Shown: in pieces, positions 25,069-39,191 of the stretch
How the letters are laid out: every line of letters starts with the position of its first letter
How positions within the stretch are numbered: position 1 is the first letter of the stretch
Program-made: the position numbers and the translations under genes
Assembly (NCBI RefSeq): GCF_037975245.1
Contig: NC_092577.1
Span: 25,729,398 to 25,793,397 of the forward strand
Source of the DNA: Apostichopus japonicus
Lineage: Eukaryota > Echinodermata > Holothuroidea > Aspidochirotida > Stichopodidae
Direction of reading: 5' to 3'
DNA length: 64,000 bases
The notes under the pieces: model-generated
The model's input: the letters and a program-made list of their open reading frames with translations, nothing else
What the model was told of the DNA's origin: nothing
Database searches by the model: none

Positions 25069-26379
25069 TATCGGTACCGCACATTCGATTAATGGGTATC
25101 GCACATTCGATTTATCGGTACCGCATAATTTATCGGTACCGCACATTCGATTTATCAGTACCGCACATTCGATTTATCGGTAATGCACTTTCGAATGATC
25201 GGTACCGCATATTAGATTTATCGGTATCGCACGTTCGATTGATCGGTCCCGCACAATCGATTTATCGGTACTGCACATTCGATTTATCGGTACCGCAATA
25301 TCGATTAATCGGTCTCGCATATTCAATTCATCGGTACCGCACAATCGATTTATCGGTACCGCAAATTCGATTTATCGTTATCGCACTTTCGATTTATCAG
25401 TACCGCAATTTCGATTTAACGGTCCCGCACAATTTATTTATCGGTACCGCACAATCGATTTATCGGTACCGCACAATCGATTTATCGGTACCGCACATTC
25501 GATTTATCGGTATCGCACGTTCGATTAATGGGTATTGTACATTCGATTTATCGGTACCGCATAAACGATTTATCGGTACCGCACATTCTATTTATCGGTA
25601 CCGCAGATTCGATTTACCGGTATCGCACATACGATTTATAGGCACCGCATATTCGATTTATCGGTCAAGCACAATCGATTTATAGGTATCGCAATATCGA
25701 TTTACCAGTATCGCACATACGATTTATCGGCACCGCACATTCGATTTATCGGTACCGCAATATCGATTTATCGGTAACGCACATTCGATTAAACGGTATC
25801 GCACATTCGATTTATCGGTAGCGCACAATCGATTTATCGGGATCACACATTCGATTTATCGTGATCGCACATTCGATTTACCGGTACCGCACTTTCGATT
25901 TATCGGTCCCGCACAATCGAATTATCGGTACCGCACAATCGATTTATCGGTCCCGCACAATCGATTTATAGGTATCGCAATATCGATTAATCGGTATCGC
26001 GTATCGATTGATCGGTACCGCACTTTCGATTTATCGGTACCGCACAATCGATTTATCGGTACCGTAATATCGATTTATCGGTACCGCACAATCGATTTAT
26101 CGGTACCGCACATTAGATTTATCGGTACCGCGCATTCGATTTATCTGTACCGCACTTTCGATTTATCGGTATCGCACCTTCGATTTATCGGTCCCGCACA
26201 ATCGATTTATAGGTATCGCAATATCGATTAATCGGTCTCGCACATTCGATTTATCGGTAGCAATATCGATTAATCGGTATCGCACATTCCATTTATCGGT
26301 ATCGCACATTCGATTTACCGGTATCGCACATACGATTTATCGGCACCGCACATTCGATTTATCGGTACCGCAATATCGA

Positions 26380-29300
26380 TTTATGGGTAACGCACAATCG
26401 ATTTATCGGTACCGCACATTCGATTTATCGGTCCCGCACATTCGATTTATCGGTATCGCACATTCCATTAAACGGTATCGCACATTCGATTTATCGGTAA
26501 CGCACATTCGACTTATCGGTATCGTAAATTTAATTTATCGGTATCGCGCATTCGATTTATCGGTATCGCACATTCCATATATCGGTATCGCACATTCGAT
26601 TTTCCGGTATCGCACATTCGATTTATCGGTACCGCACATACGATTTATCGGTACCGCACATTTGATTTATCGTTATCGCATATTCGATTTATCTGTACCG
26701 CAATATCGATTTATCGGTACCGCACAATCGATTTATCGGTACCGCACAATCGATTTATTGGTACCGCACATTCGATTTATCGGTATCGCACGTTCGATTT
26801 ATCGTTTTCACACATTCGATTTATCGGTCCCGCACATTCGATTTATCGGTACCGCACATTCGACTTATCGGTATCGTAAATTTAATTTATCGGTAACGCG
26901 CATTCGATTAAACGGTATCGCGCATTCGATTTATCGGTAACGCACTTTCGATTAATCGGTACCGCACATTCGATTGATCGGTACCGCACATTCTATTTAT
27001 CGGTATCGCACAATCGATTAATCAGTCTCGCACATTCGATTTATCGGTAGCGCACAATCCATTTATCGGTAACGCAATATCTATTAATCGGTCTCGCACA
27101 TTCGATTTACCGGTATCGCACTTTCGATTTATCGGTACCGCACATTCGATTTATCGGTATCGCACATTCGATTAAACGGTATCGCACATTCGATTTATCG
27201 GTAACGCACATTCGACTTATCGGTATCGTAAATTTAATTTATCGGTATCGCGCATTCGATTTATCGGTATCGCACATTCCATATATCGGTATCGCACATT
27301 CGATTTTCCGGTATCGCACATTCGATTTATCGGTACCGCACATACGATTTATCGGTACCGCACATTTGATTTATCGTTATCGCATATTCGATTTATCGGT
27401 ACCGCAATATCGATTTATCGGTACCGCACAATCGATTTATCGGTACCGCAATATCGATTTATCGGTACCGCAATATCGATTTATCGGTACCGCACAATCG
27501 ATTTATCGGTACCGCACATTCGATTTATCGGTACCGCGCATTCGATTTATCGATACCGCACATTCGATTTATCGGTATCGCACCTTCGATTTATCGGTCC
27601 CGCACAATCGATTTATAGGTATCGCAATATCGATTAATCGGTCTCGCACATTCGATTTATCGGTAGCAATATCGATTAATCGGTATCGCACATTCCATTT
27701 ATCGGTATCGCACATTCGATTTACCGGTATCGCACATACGATTTATCGGCACCGCACATTCGATTTATCGGTACCGCAATATCGATTTATGGGTAACGCA
27801 CAATCGATTTATCGGTACCGCACCTTCGATTTATCGGTCCCGTACATTCGATTTATCGGTATCGCACATTCGATTAAACGGTATCGCACATTCGATTTAT
27901 CGGTAACGCACATTCGACTTATCGGTATCGTAAATTTAATTTATCGGTATCGCGCATTCGATTTATCGGTATCGCACATTCCATATATCGGTATCGCACA
28001 TTCGATTTTCCGGTATCGCACATTCGATTTATCGGTACCGCACATACGATTTATCGGTACCGTATATTCGATTTATCGGTCCCGCACAATCGATTTATCG
28101 GTACCGAAGATTCGATTAATCGGTATCGCACGTTCGATTTATCGGTACCGCACATTCGATAAATGGGTATCTCACATTCGATTTATCGGTACCGCACATT
28201 CGATTAATCGGTACCGCACGTTCGATTTATCGGTACTGCACATTCGATTTATCGGTACCTCAATATCGATAAATCGGTCTCACACATTCGATTTATCGGT
28301 ACCGCACATTCTATTTATCGTTATCGCACATTCGATTTATTGGTATCGCACATTCGATTTGTCAGTACCGCACATTCGATTTTTCGGTACCGCACATTCG
28401 ATTTATCTGTACCGCGGATTTGATTAATCGGTATCACACGTTCGATTTATCGGTACCGCACTTTCGAATGATCGGTACCGCATATTAGATTTATCGGTAT
28501 CGCACGTTCGATTGATCGGTCCCGCACAATCGATTTATCGGTACTGCACAATCGATTTATCGGTACCGCAATATCGATTAATCGGTCTCGCATATTCAAT
28601 TCATCGGTACCGCACAATCGATTTATCGGTACCGCAAATTCGATTTATCGTTATCGCACTTTCGATTTATCAGTACCGCAATTTCGATTTATCGGTATCG
28701 CAATATCGATTAATCGGTATCGCACAATCGATTTATCGGTACCGCACTTTCGATTTATCGGTACCGCACAATCGATTTATCGGTATCGCACATTCAATTA
28801 AACGGTATCGCACATTCGATTTATCGGTAACGCACATTCGACTTATCGGTATCGTAAATTTAATTTATCGGTATCGCGCATTCGATTTATCGGTATCGCA
28901 CATTCCATATATCGGTATCGCACATTCAATTTTCCGGTATCGCACATTCGATTTATCGGTACCGCACATACGATTTATCGGTACCGCACATTTGATTTAT
29001 CGTTATCGCATATTCGATTTATCGGTACCGCAATATCGATTTATCGGTACCGCACAATCGATTTATCGGTACCGCACTTTCGATTTATCGGTACCGCACA
29101 ATCGATTTATCGGTATCGCACGTTCGATTTATCGTTTTCACACATTCGATTTATCGGTCCCGCACATTCGACTTATCGGTACCGCACATTCGACTTATCG
29201 GTATCGCGCATTCGATTTATCGGTATCGCACATTCCATATATCGGTATCGCACATTCGATTTTCCGGTATCGCACATTCGATTTATCGGTACCGCACATA

Positions 29301-32300
29301 CGATTTATCGGTACCGCACATTTGATTTATCGTTATCGCATATTCGATTTATCGGTACCGCAATATCGATTTATCGGTACCGCACAATCGATTTATCGGT
29401 ACCGCACAATCGATTTATCGGTACCGCACATTCGATTTATCGGTATCGCACGTTCGATTTATCGTTTTCACACATTCGATTTATCGGTCCCGCACAATCG
29501 ATTTATCGGTACCGCACATTCGACTTATCGGTATCGTAAATTTAATTTATCGGTATCGCGCATTCGATTAAACGGTATCGCACATTCGATTTATCGGTAA
29601 CGCACTTTCGATTAATCGGTACCGCACATTCGATTTATCGGTACCGCACATTCTATTTATCGGTATCGCACAATCGATTAACCGGTCTCGCACATTCGAT
29701 TTATCGGTAGCGCACAATCGATTTATCGGTATCGCACATTCCATTTATCGGTAACGCAATATCTATTAATCGGTCTCGCATATTCGATTTACCGGTATCG
29801 CACTTTCGATTTATCGGTACCGCACATTCGATTTATCGGTATCGCACATTCGATTAAACGGTATCGCACATTCGATTTATCGGTAACGCACATTCGACTT
29901 ATCGGTATCGTAAATTTAATTTATCGGTATCGCGCATTCGATTTATCGGTATCGCACATTCCATATATCGGTATCGCACATTCGATTTTCCGGTATCGCA
30001 CATTCGATTTATCGGTACCGCACATACGATTTATCGGTACCGCACATTTGATTTATCGTTATCGCATATTCGATTTATCGGTACCGCAATATCGTTTTAT
30101 CGGTACCGCACAATCGATTTATCGGTACCGCACAATCGATTTATCGGTACCGCAATATCGATTTATCGGTACCGCACAATCGATTTATCGGTACCGCACA
30201 TTCTATTTATCGCTACCGCGCATTCGATTTATCGGCACCGCACATTCGATTTATCGGTACCGCAATATCGATTTATGGGTAACGCACAATCGATTTATCG
30301 GTACCGCACCTTCGATTTATCGGTCCCGTACATTCGATTTATCGGTATCGCACATTCGATTAAACGGTATCGCACATTCGATTTATCGGTAACGCACATT
30401 CGACTTATCGGTATCGTAAATTTAATTTATCGGTATCGCGCATTCGATTTATCGGTATCGCACATTCCATATATCGGTATCGCACATTCGATTTTCCGGT
30501 ATCGCACATTCGATTTATCGGTACCGCACATACGATTTATCGGTACCGCATATTCGATTTATCGGTCCCGCACAATCGATTTATCGGTACCGAAGATTCG
30601 ATTAATCGGTATCGCACGTTCGATTTATCGGTACCGCACATTCGATGAATGGGTATCGCACATTCGATTTATCGGTACCGCAGATTCGATTAATCGGTAC
30701 CGCACGTTCGATTTATCGGTACTGCACATTCGATTTATCGGTACCTCAATATCGATAAATCGGTCTCACACATTCGATTTATCGGTACCGCACATTCTAT
30801 TTATCGTTATCGCACATTCGATTTATTGGTATCGCACATTCGACTTTTCAGTACCGCACATTCGATTTTTCGGTACCGCACATTCGATTTATCTGTACCG
30901 CGGAATTGATTAATCGGTATCACACGTTCGATTTATCGGTACCGCACTTTCGAATGATCGGTACCGCATATTAGATTTATCGGTATCGCACGTTCGATTG
31001 ATCGGTCCCGCACAATCGATTTATCGGTACTGCACATTCGATTTATCGGTACCGCAATATCGATTAATCGGTCTCGCATATTCAGTTCATCGGTACCGCA
31101 CAATCGATTTATCGGTACCGCACTTTCGATTTATCGGTCCCGCACAATCGATTTATCGGTACCGCACATTCGATTTATCGGTACCGCGCATTCGATTTAT
31201 CTGTACCGCACTTTCGATTTATCGGTATCGCACCTTCGATTTATCGGTACCGCACTTTCGATTTATCGGTACCGCACAATCGATTTATCGGTACCGTAAT
31301 ATCGATTTATCGGTACCGCACAATCGATTTATCGGTACCGCACATTCGATTTATCGGTACCGCGCATTCGATTTATCTGTACCGCACTTTCGATTTATCG
31401 GTATCGCACCTTCGATTTATCGGTCCCGCACAATCGATTTATAGGTATCGCAATATCGATTAATCGGTATCGCACATTCCATTTATCGGTATCGCACATT
31501 CGATTTACCGGTATCGCACATACGATTTATCGGCACCGCACATTCGATTTATCGGTACCGCAATATCGATTTATGGGTAACGCACAATCGATTTATCGGT
31601 ACCGCACCTTCGATTTATCGGTCCCGCACATTCGATTTATCGGTATCGCACATTCCATTAAACGGTATCGCACATTCGATTTATCGGTAACGCACATTCG
31701 ACTTATCGGTATCGTAAATTTAATTTATCGGTATCGCGCATTCGATTTATCGGTATCGCACATTCCATATATCGGTATCGCACATTCGATTTTCCGGTAT
31801 CGCACATTCGATTTATCGGTACCGCACATACGATTTATCGGTACCGCACATTTGATTTATCGTTATCGCATATTCGATTTATCTGTACCGCAATATCGAT
31901 TTATCGGTACCGCACAATCGATTTATCGGTACCGCACAATCGATTTATTGGTACCGCACATTCGATTTATCGGTATCGCACGTTCGATTTATCGTTTTCA
32001 CACATTCGATTTATCGGTCCCGCACAATCGATTTATCGGTACCGCACATTCGACTTATCGGTATCGTAAATTTAATTTATCGGTATCGCGCATTCGATTA
32101 AACGGTATCGCGCATTCGATTTATCGGTAACGCACTTTCGATTAATCGGTACCGCACATTCGATTGATCGGTACCGCACATTCTATTTATCGGTATCGCA
32201 CAATCGATTAATCGGTCTCGCACATTCGATTTATCGGTAGCGCACAATCGATTTATCGGTATCGCACATTCCATTTATCGGTAACGCAATATCTATTAAT

Positions 32301-35300
32301 CGGTCTCGCACATTCGATTTACCGGTATCGCACTTTCGATTTATCGGTACCGCACATTCGATTTATCGGTATCGCACATTCGATTAAACGGTAGCGCACA
32401 TTCGATTTATCGGTAACGCACATTCGACTTATCGGTATCGTAAATTTAATTTATCGGTATCGCGCATTCGATTTATCGGTATCGCACATTCCATATATCG
32501 GTATCGCACATTCGATTTTCCGGTATCGCACATTCGATTTATCGGTACCGCACATACGATTTATCGGTACCGCACATTTGATTTATCGTTATCGCATATT
32601 CGATTTATCGGTACCGCAATATCGATTTATCGGTACCGCACAATCGATTTATCGGTATAGCAATATCGATTTATCGGTACCGCAATATCGATTTATCGGT
32701 ACCGCACAATCGATTTATCGGTACCGCACATTCGATTTATCGGTACCGCGCATTCGATTTATCGGTACCGCACAATCGATTTATCGGTACCGCACAATCG
32801 ATTTATCGGTACCGCACATTCGATTTATCGGTATCGCACGTTCGATTTATCGTTTTCACACATTCGATTTATCGGTCCCGCACAATCGATTTATCGGTAC
32901 CGCACATTCGACTTATCGGTATCGTAAATTTAATTTATCGGTATCGCGCATTCGATTAAACGGTATCGCGCATTCGATTTATCGGTAACGCACTTTCGAT
33001 TAATCGGTACCGCACATTCGATTGATCGGTACCGCACATTCTATTTATCGGTATCGCACAATCGATTAATCGGTCTCGCACATTCGATTTATCGGTAGCG
33101 CACAATCGATTTATCGGTATCGCACATTCCATTTATCGGTAACGCAATATCTATTAATCGGTCTCGCACATTCGATTTACCGGTATCGCACTTTCGATTT
33201 ATCGGTACCGCACATTCGATTTATCGGTATCGCACATTCGATTAAACGGTATCGCACATTCGATTTATCGGTAACGCACATTCGACTTATCGGTATCGTA
33301 AATTTAATTTATCGGTATCGCGCATTCGATTTATCGGTATCGCACATTCCATATATCGGTATCGCACATTCGATTTTCCGGTATCGCACATTCCATTTAT
33401 CGGTACCGCACATTCGATTTATCGGTACCGCACATTTGATTTATCGTTATCGCATATTCGATTTATCGGTACCGCAATATCGATTTATCGGTACCGCACA
33501 ATCGATTTATCGGTACCGCAATATCGATTTATCGGTACCGCAATATCGATTTATCGGTACCGCACAATCGATTTATCGGTACCGCACATTCGATTTATCG
33601 GTACCGCGCATTCGATTTATCGGTACCGCACAATCGATTTATCGGTACCGCACAATCGATTTATTGGTACCGCACATTCGATTTATCGGTATCGCACGTT
33701 CGATTTATCGTTTTCACACATTCGATTTATCGGTCCCGCACAATCGATTTATCGGTACCGCACATTCGACTTATCGGTATCGTAAATTTAATTTATCGGT
33801 ATCGCGCATTCGATTAAACGGTATCGCGCATTCGATTTATCGGTAACGCACTTTCGATTAATCGGTACCGCACATTCAATTGATCGGTACCGCACATTCT
33901 ATTTATCGGTATCGCACAATCGATTAATCGGTCTCGCACATTCGATTTATCGGTAGCGCACAATCGATTTATCGGTATCGCACATTCCATTTATCGGTAA
34001 CGCAATATCTATTAATCGGTCTCGCACATTCGATTTATCGGTACCGCACATTCGATTTATCGGTATCGCACATTCGATTAAACGGTATCGCACATTCGAT
34101 TTATCGGTAACGCACATTCGACTTATCGGTATCGTAAATTTAATTTATCGGTATCGCGCATTCGATTTATCGGTATCGCACATTCCATATATCGGTATCG
34201 CGCATTCGATTTATCGGTATCGCACATTCCATATATCGGTATCGCACATTCGATTTTCCGGTATCGCACATTCCATTTATCGGTACCGCACATACGATTT
34301 ATCGGTACCGCACATTTGATTTATCGTTATCGCATATTCGATTTATCGGTACCGCAATATCGATTTATCGGTACCGCACAATCGATTTATCGGTACCGCA
34401 ATATCGATTTATCGGTACCGCAATATCGATTTATCGGTACCGCACAATCGATTTATCGGTACCGCACATTCGATTTATCGGTACCGCGCATTCGATTTAT
34501 CGGTACCGCACAATCGATTTATCGGTACCGCACAATCGATTTATTGGTACCGCACATTCGATTTATCGGTATCGCACGTTCGATTTATCGTTTTCACACA
34601 TTCGATTTATCGGTCCCGCACAATCGATTTATCGGTACCGCACATTCGACTTATCGGTATCGTAAATTTAATTTATCGGTATCGCGCATTCGATTAAACG
34701 GTATCGCGCATTCGATTTATCGGTAACGCACTTTCGATTAATCGGTACCGCACATTCAATTGATCGGTACCGCACATTCTATTTATCGGTATCGCACAAT
34801 CGATTAATCGGTCTCGCACATTCGATTTATCGGTAGCGCACAATCGATTTATCGGTATCGCACATTCCATTTATCGGTAACGCAATATCTATTAATCGGT
34901 CTCGCACATTCGATTTATCGGTACCGCACATTCGATTTATCGGTATCGCACATTCGATTAAACGGTATCGCACATTCGATTTATCGGTAACGCACATTCG
35001 ACTTATCGGTATCGTAAATTTAATTTATCGGTATCGCGCATTCGATTTATCGGTATCGCACATTCCATATATCGGTATCGCACATTCGATTTTCCGGTAT
35101 CGCACATTCGATTTATCGGTACCGCACATACGATTTATCGGTACCGCACATTTGATTTATCGTTATCGCATATTCGATTTATCGGTACCGCAATATCGAT
35201 TTATCGGTACCGCACAATCGATTTATCGGTACCGCAATATCGATTTATCGGTACCGCAATATCGATTTATCGGTACCGCACAATCGATTTATCGGTACCG

Positions 35301-38300
35301 CACATTCGATTTATCGGTACCGCGCATTCGATTTATCGGTACCGCACATTCGATTTATCGGTATCGCACCTTCGATTTATCGGTCCCGCACAATCGATTT
35401 ATAGGTATCGCAATATCGATTAATCGGTCTCGCACATTCGATTTATCGGTAGCAATATCGATTAATCGGTATCGCACATTCCATTTATCGGTATCGCACA
35501 TTCGATTTACCGGTATCGCACATACGATTTATCGGCACCGCACATTCGATTTATCGGTACCGCAATATCGATTTATTGGTAACGCACAATCGATTTATCG
35601 GTACCGCACCTTCGATTTATCGGTCCCGTACATTCGATTTATCGGTATCGCACATTCGATTAAACGGTATCGCACATTCGATTTATCGGTAACGCACATT
35701 CGACTTATCGGTATCGTAAATTTAATTTATCGGTATCGCGCATTCGATTTATCGGTATCGCACATTCCATATATCGGTATCGCACATTCGATTTTCCGGT
35801 ATCGCACATTCGATTTATCGGTACCGCACATACGATTTATCGGTACCGCATATTCGATTTATCGGTCCCGCACAATCGATTTATCGGTACCGAAGATTCG
35901 ATTAATCGGTATCGCACGTTCGATTTATCGGTACCGCACATTCGATAAATGGGTATCTCACATTCGATTTATCGGTACCTCAATATCGATAAATCGGTCT
36001 CACACATTCGATTTATCGGTACCGCACATTCTATTCATCGTTATCGCACATTCGATTTATTGGTATCGCACATTCGATTTGTCAGTACCGCACATTCGAT
36101 TTTTCGGTACCGCACATTCGATTTATCTGTACCGCGGATTTGATTAATCGGTATCACACGTTCGATTTATCGGTACCGCACTTTCGAATGATCGGTACCG
36201 CATATTAGATTTATCGGTATCGCACGTTCGATTGATCGGTCCCGCACAATCGATTTATCGGTACTGCACATTCGATTTATCGGTACCGCAATATCGATTA
36301 ATCGGTCTCGCATATTCAATTCATCGGTACCGCACAATCGATTTATCGGTACCGCAAATTCGATTTATCGTTATCGCACTTTCGATTTATCAGTACCGCA
36401 ATTTCGATTTATCGGTCCCGCACAATCGATTTATCGGTACCGCACATTCGATTTATCGGTATCGCAATATCGATTAATCGGTATCGCGTATCGATTTATC
36501 GGTACCGCATAAACGATTTATCGGTACCGCACAATCGATTTATCGGTATCGCACATTCGATTAAACGGTATCGCACATTCGATTTATCGGTAACGCACAT
36601 TCGACTTATCGGTATCGTAAATTTAATTTATCGGTATCGCGCATTCGATTTTCCGGTATCGCACATTCGATTTATCGGTACCGCACATACGATTTATCGG
36701 TACCGCACATTTGATTTATCGTTATCGCATATTCGATTTATCGGTACCGCAATATCGATTTATCGGTACCGCACAATCGATTTATCGGTACCGCACAATC
36801 GATTTATTGGTACCGCACATTCGATTTATCGGTATCGCACGTTCGATTTATCGTTTTCACACATTCGATTTATCGGTCCCGCACAATCGATTTATCGGTA
36901 CCGCACATTCGACTTATCAGTATCGTAAATTTAATTTATCGGTATCGCGCATTCGATTAAACGGTATCGCACATTCGATTTATCGGTAACGCACTTTCGA
37001 TTAATCGGTACCGCACATTCGATTTATCGGTACCGCACATTCTATTTATCGGTATCGCACAATCGATTAACCGGTCTCGCACATTCGATATATCGGTAGC
37101 GCACAATCGATTTATCGGTATCGCACATTCCATTTATCGGTAACGCAATATCTATTAATCGGTCTCGCACATTCGATTTACCGGTATCGCACTTTCGATT
37201 TATCGGTACCGCACATTCGATTTATCGGTATCGCACATTCGATTAAACGGTATCGCACATTCGATTTATCGGTAACGCACATTCGACTTATCGGTATCGT
37301 AAATTTAATTTATCGGTATCGCGCATTCGATTTATCGGTATCGCACATTCCATATATCGGTATCGCACATTCGATTTTCCGGTATCGCACATTCGATTTA
37401 TCGGTACCGCACATACGATTTATCGGTACCGCACATTTGATTTATCGTTATCGCATATTCGATTTATCGGTACCGCAATATCGTTTTATCGGTACCGCAC
37501 AATCGATTTATCGGTACCGCACAATCGATTTATCGGTACCGCACAATCGATTTATCGGTACCGCACAATCGATTTATCGGTACCGCACATTCTATTTATC
37601 GGTACCGCGCATTCGATTTATCGGTACCGCACATTCGATTTATCGGTATCGCACCTTCGATTTATCGGTCCCGCACAATCGATTTATAGGTATCGCAATA
37701 TCGATTAATCGGTCTCGCACATTCGATTTATCGGTAGCAATATCGATTAATCGGTATCGCACATTCCATTTATCGGTATCGCACATTCGATTTACCGGTA
37801 TCGCACATACGATTTATCGGCACCGCACATTCGATTTATCGGTACCGCAATATCGATTTATGGGTAACGCACAATCGATTTATCGGTACCGCACCTTCGA
37901 TTTATCGGTCCCGTACATTCGATTTATCGGTATCGCACATTCGATTAAACGGTATCGCACATTCGATTTATCGGTAACGCACATTCGACTTATCGGTATC
38001 GTAAATTTAATTTATCGGTATCGCGCATTCGATTTATCGGTATCGCACATTCCATATATCGGTACCGCACATACGATTTATCGGTACCGCATATTCGATT
38101 AATTGTCCCGCACAATCGATTTATCGGTACCGAAGATTCGATTAATCGGTATCGCACGTTCGATTTATCGTTTTCACACATTCGATGAATGGGTATCGCA
38201 CATTCGATTTATCGGTACCGCAGATTCGATTAATCGGTACCGCACGTTCGATTTATCGGTACTGCACATTCGATTTATCGTTACCTCAATATCGATAAAT

Positions 38301-38545
38301 CGGTCTCACACATTCGATTTATCGGTACCGCACATTCTATTTATCGTTATCGCACATTCGATTTATTGGTATCGCACATTCGATTTTTCAGTACCGCACA
38401 TTCGATTTTTCGGTACCGCACATTCGATTTATCTGTACCGCGGAATTGATTAATCGGTATCACACGTTCGATTTATCGGTACCGCACTTTCGAATGATCG
38501 GTACCGCATATTAGATTTATCGGTATCGCACGTTCGATTGATCGG
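26380..38545 (-). repeat. Mosaic higher-order repeats with spacings in multiples of 22 bp
   Basis: A marker unit (GATTTATCGTTATCGCAT) occurs with its TTG at 26662, 27366, 28992, 29322, 30048, 31852, 32578, 33436, 34316, 35152, 36711 and 37437. The spacings are 704, 1626, 330, 726, 1804, 726, 858, 880, 836, 1559 and 726 bp. All but 1626 and 1559 are exact multiples of 22, and those two cross shortened 20-21-bp units. A second block, marked by TCGATTGATCGGTCCCGCAC, sits just before 28512, 30998, 36232 and 38538. The segment is thus a shuffled set of a few related blocks, with three consecutive near-tandem copies at 32.5-35.2 kb. Confidence 0.83.
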
Positions 38546-38745
38546 TCCCGCACAATCGATTTATCGGTACTGCACATTCGATTTATCGGTACCGCAATAT
38601 CGATTAATCGGTCTCGCATATTCAATTCATCGGTCCCGCACAATCTATTTATCGGTACCGCACAATCGATTTATCGGTACCGCACAATCGATTTATCGGT
38701 ACCGCACATTCGATTTATCGGTATCGCACGTTCGATTAATGGGTA

Positions 38746-39191
38746 AGTACTTGTAGTACTTGTAGTGTCTAGCTGGCGCTGTTGAGCTGCTGCCTGTTTT
38801 CACTACTTTTTGCTGCTACTATTCAACGGCTGCTTACGATTCACTTTTTGTCAATACATGGACTGGGCTTCTATATTTTTGGACCATCCATCTCTTGTCT
38901 TCGATCAAGAATGTTGAGAAATAAACTGAGGATGTTTGAACTATGGACTGTTTCTCTTTTCATCGAGCCTATACCTTACTAACTCCCCGTTACAGAGCTC
39001 AATTGCCTTTCTGTATACAGGAGGCCATCACATCAATACTCCCATTTTGTTTGTGCAACAGACATCACTAATCATATTCAGCTTCAGTTTGGTTTCAGGA
39101 ATAGTCACAATGGATTTCCCCTGCGCGTATTGTTCTGCCGGACTGTCGGATTTATGTTTACAATGGCTTGAACCTGTTGGCTGACTGTAGG
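38746..39191 (+). other. 5' region of the LINE, no recognised ORF1
   Basis: 446 bases before the first in-frame ATG. It begins with a short direct repeat, AGTACTTGT twice (38746-38763). The rest is ordinary unique sequence with CTG/GCTG-rich stretches near 38775-38835. Short open frames (38782-38982 and 38936-39184) match nothing I know. No gag-like ORF1, zinc knuckle or coiled coil is visible. Either the copy is 5' truncated, or this family has a short leader and one ORF. The main frame stays open back to TAG at 39102-39104, without an ATG. Confidence 0.6.

Larger units (their letters stand above)
19948..38745 (-). repeat. 22-bp satellite, reverse-oriented array, left part
   Basis: About 850 units reading CGATTTATCGG + TACCGCACATT on the plus strand, the reverse complement of the forward unit in its GATAAATCG form. 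The commonest variants are TATCGCAC, CGATTAATCGG, GCACAATCG, GCACGTTCG, GGTCCCGCAC and, from about 25.3 kb onward, GCAATATCG. In the forward array GATCAATCG dominates, whereas here GATAAATCG (seen as CGATTTATC) dominates, so the two halves have separate homogenisation histories. Shortened units occur, such as the 20-bp TCGGTAGCAATATCGATTAA. The plus-strand peptide cycle (IYRYRTFDLSV followed by PHIRFIGTAHS) comes from the repeat and is not a gene product. Confidence 0.97.

Noticed and set aside
27366-29600. Open frames of 353 and 362 codons with a 22-residue repeat (IYRYRTFDLSV...), and the 407-codon frame at 1182
   Set aside because: A 22-bp stop-free unit gives a 22-residue cycle in every frame and on both strands. 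The frames break wherever a unit mutates, and there is no unique N- or C-terminus.
38741-38750. Splice-donor-like GGGTAAGTAC at the left LINE junction
   Set aside because: It matches a donor consensus by chance at the join. No exon, acceptor or transcript evidence is visible.
39168-39191. TTG at 39168 as start of the LINE protein
   Set aside because: An animal mRNA would normally use ATG; the first in-frame ATG is at 39192. The frame is open back to 39105, so the true N-terminus could also lie upstream by another mechanism.
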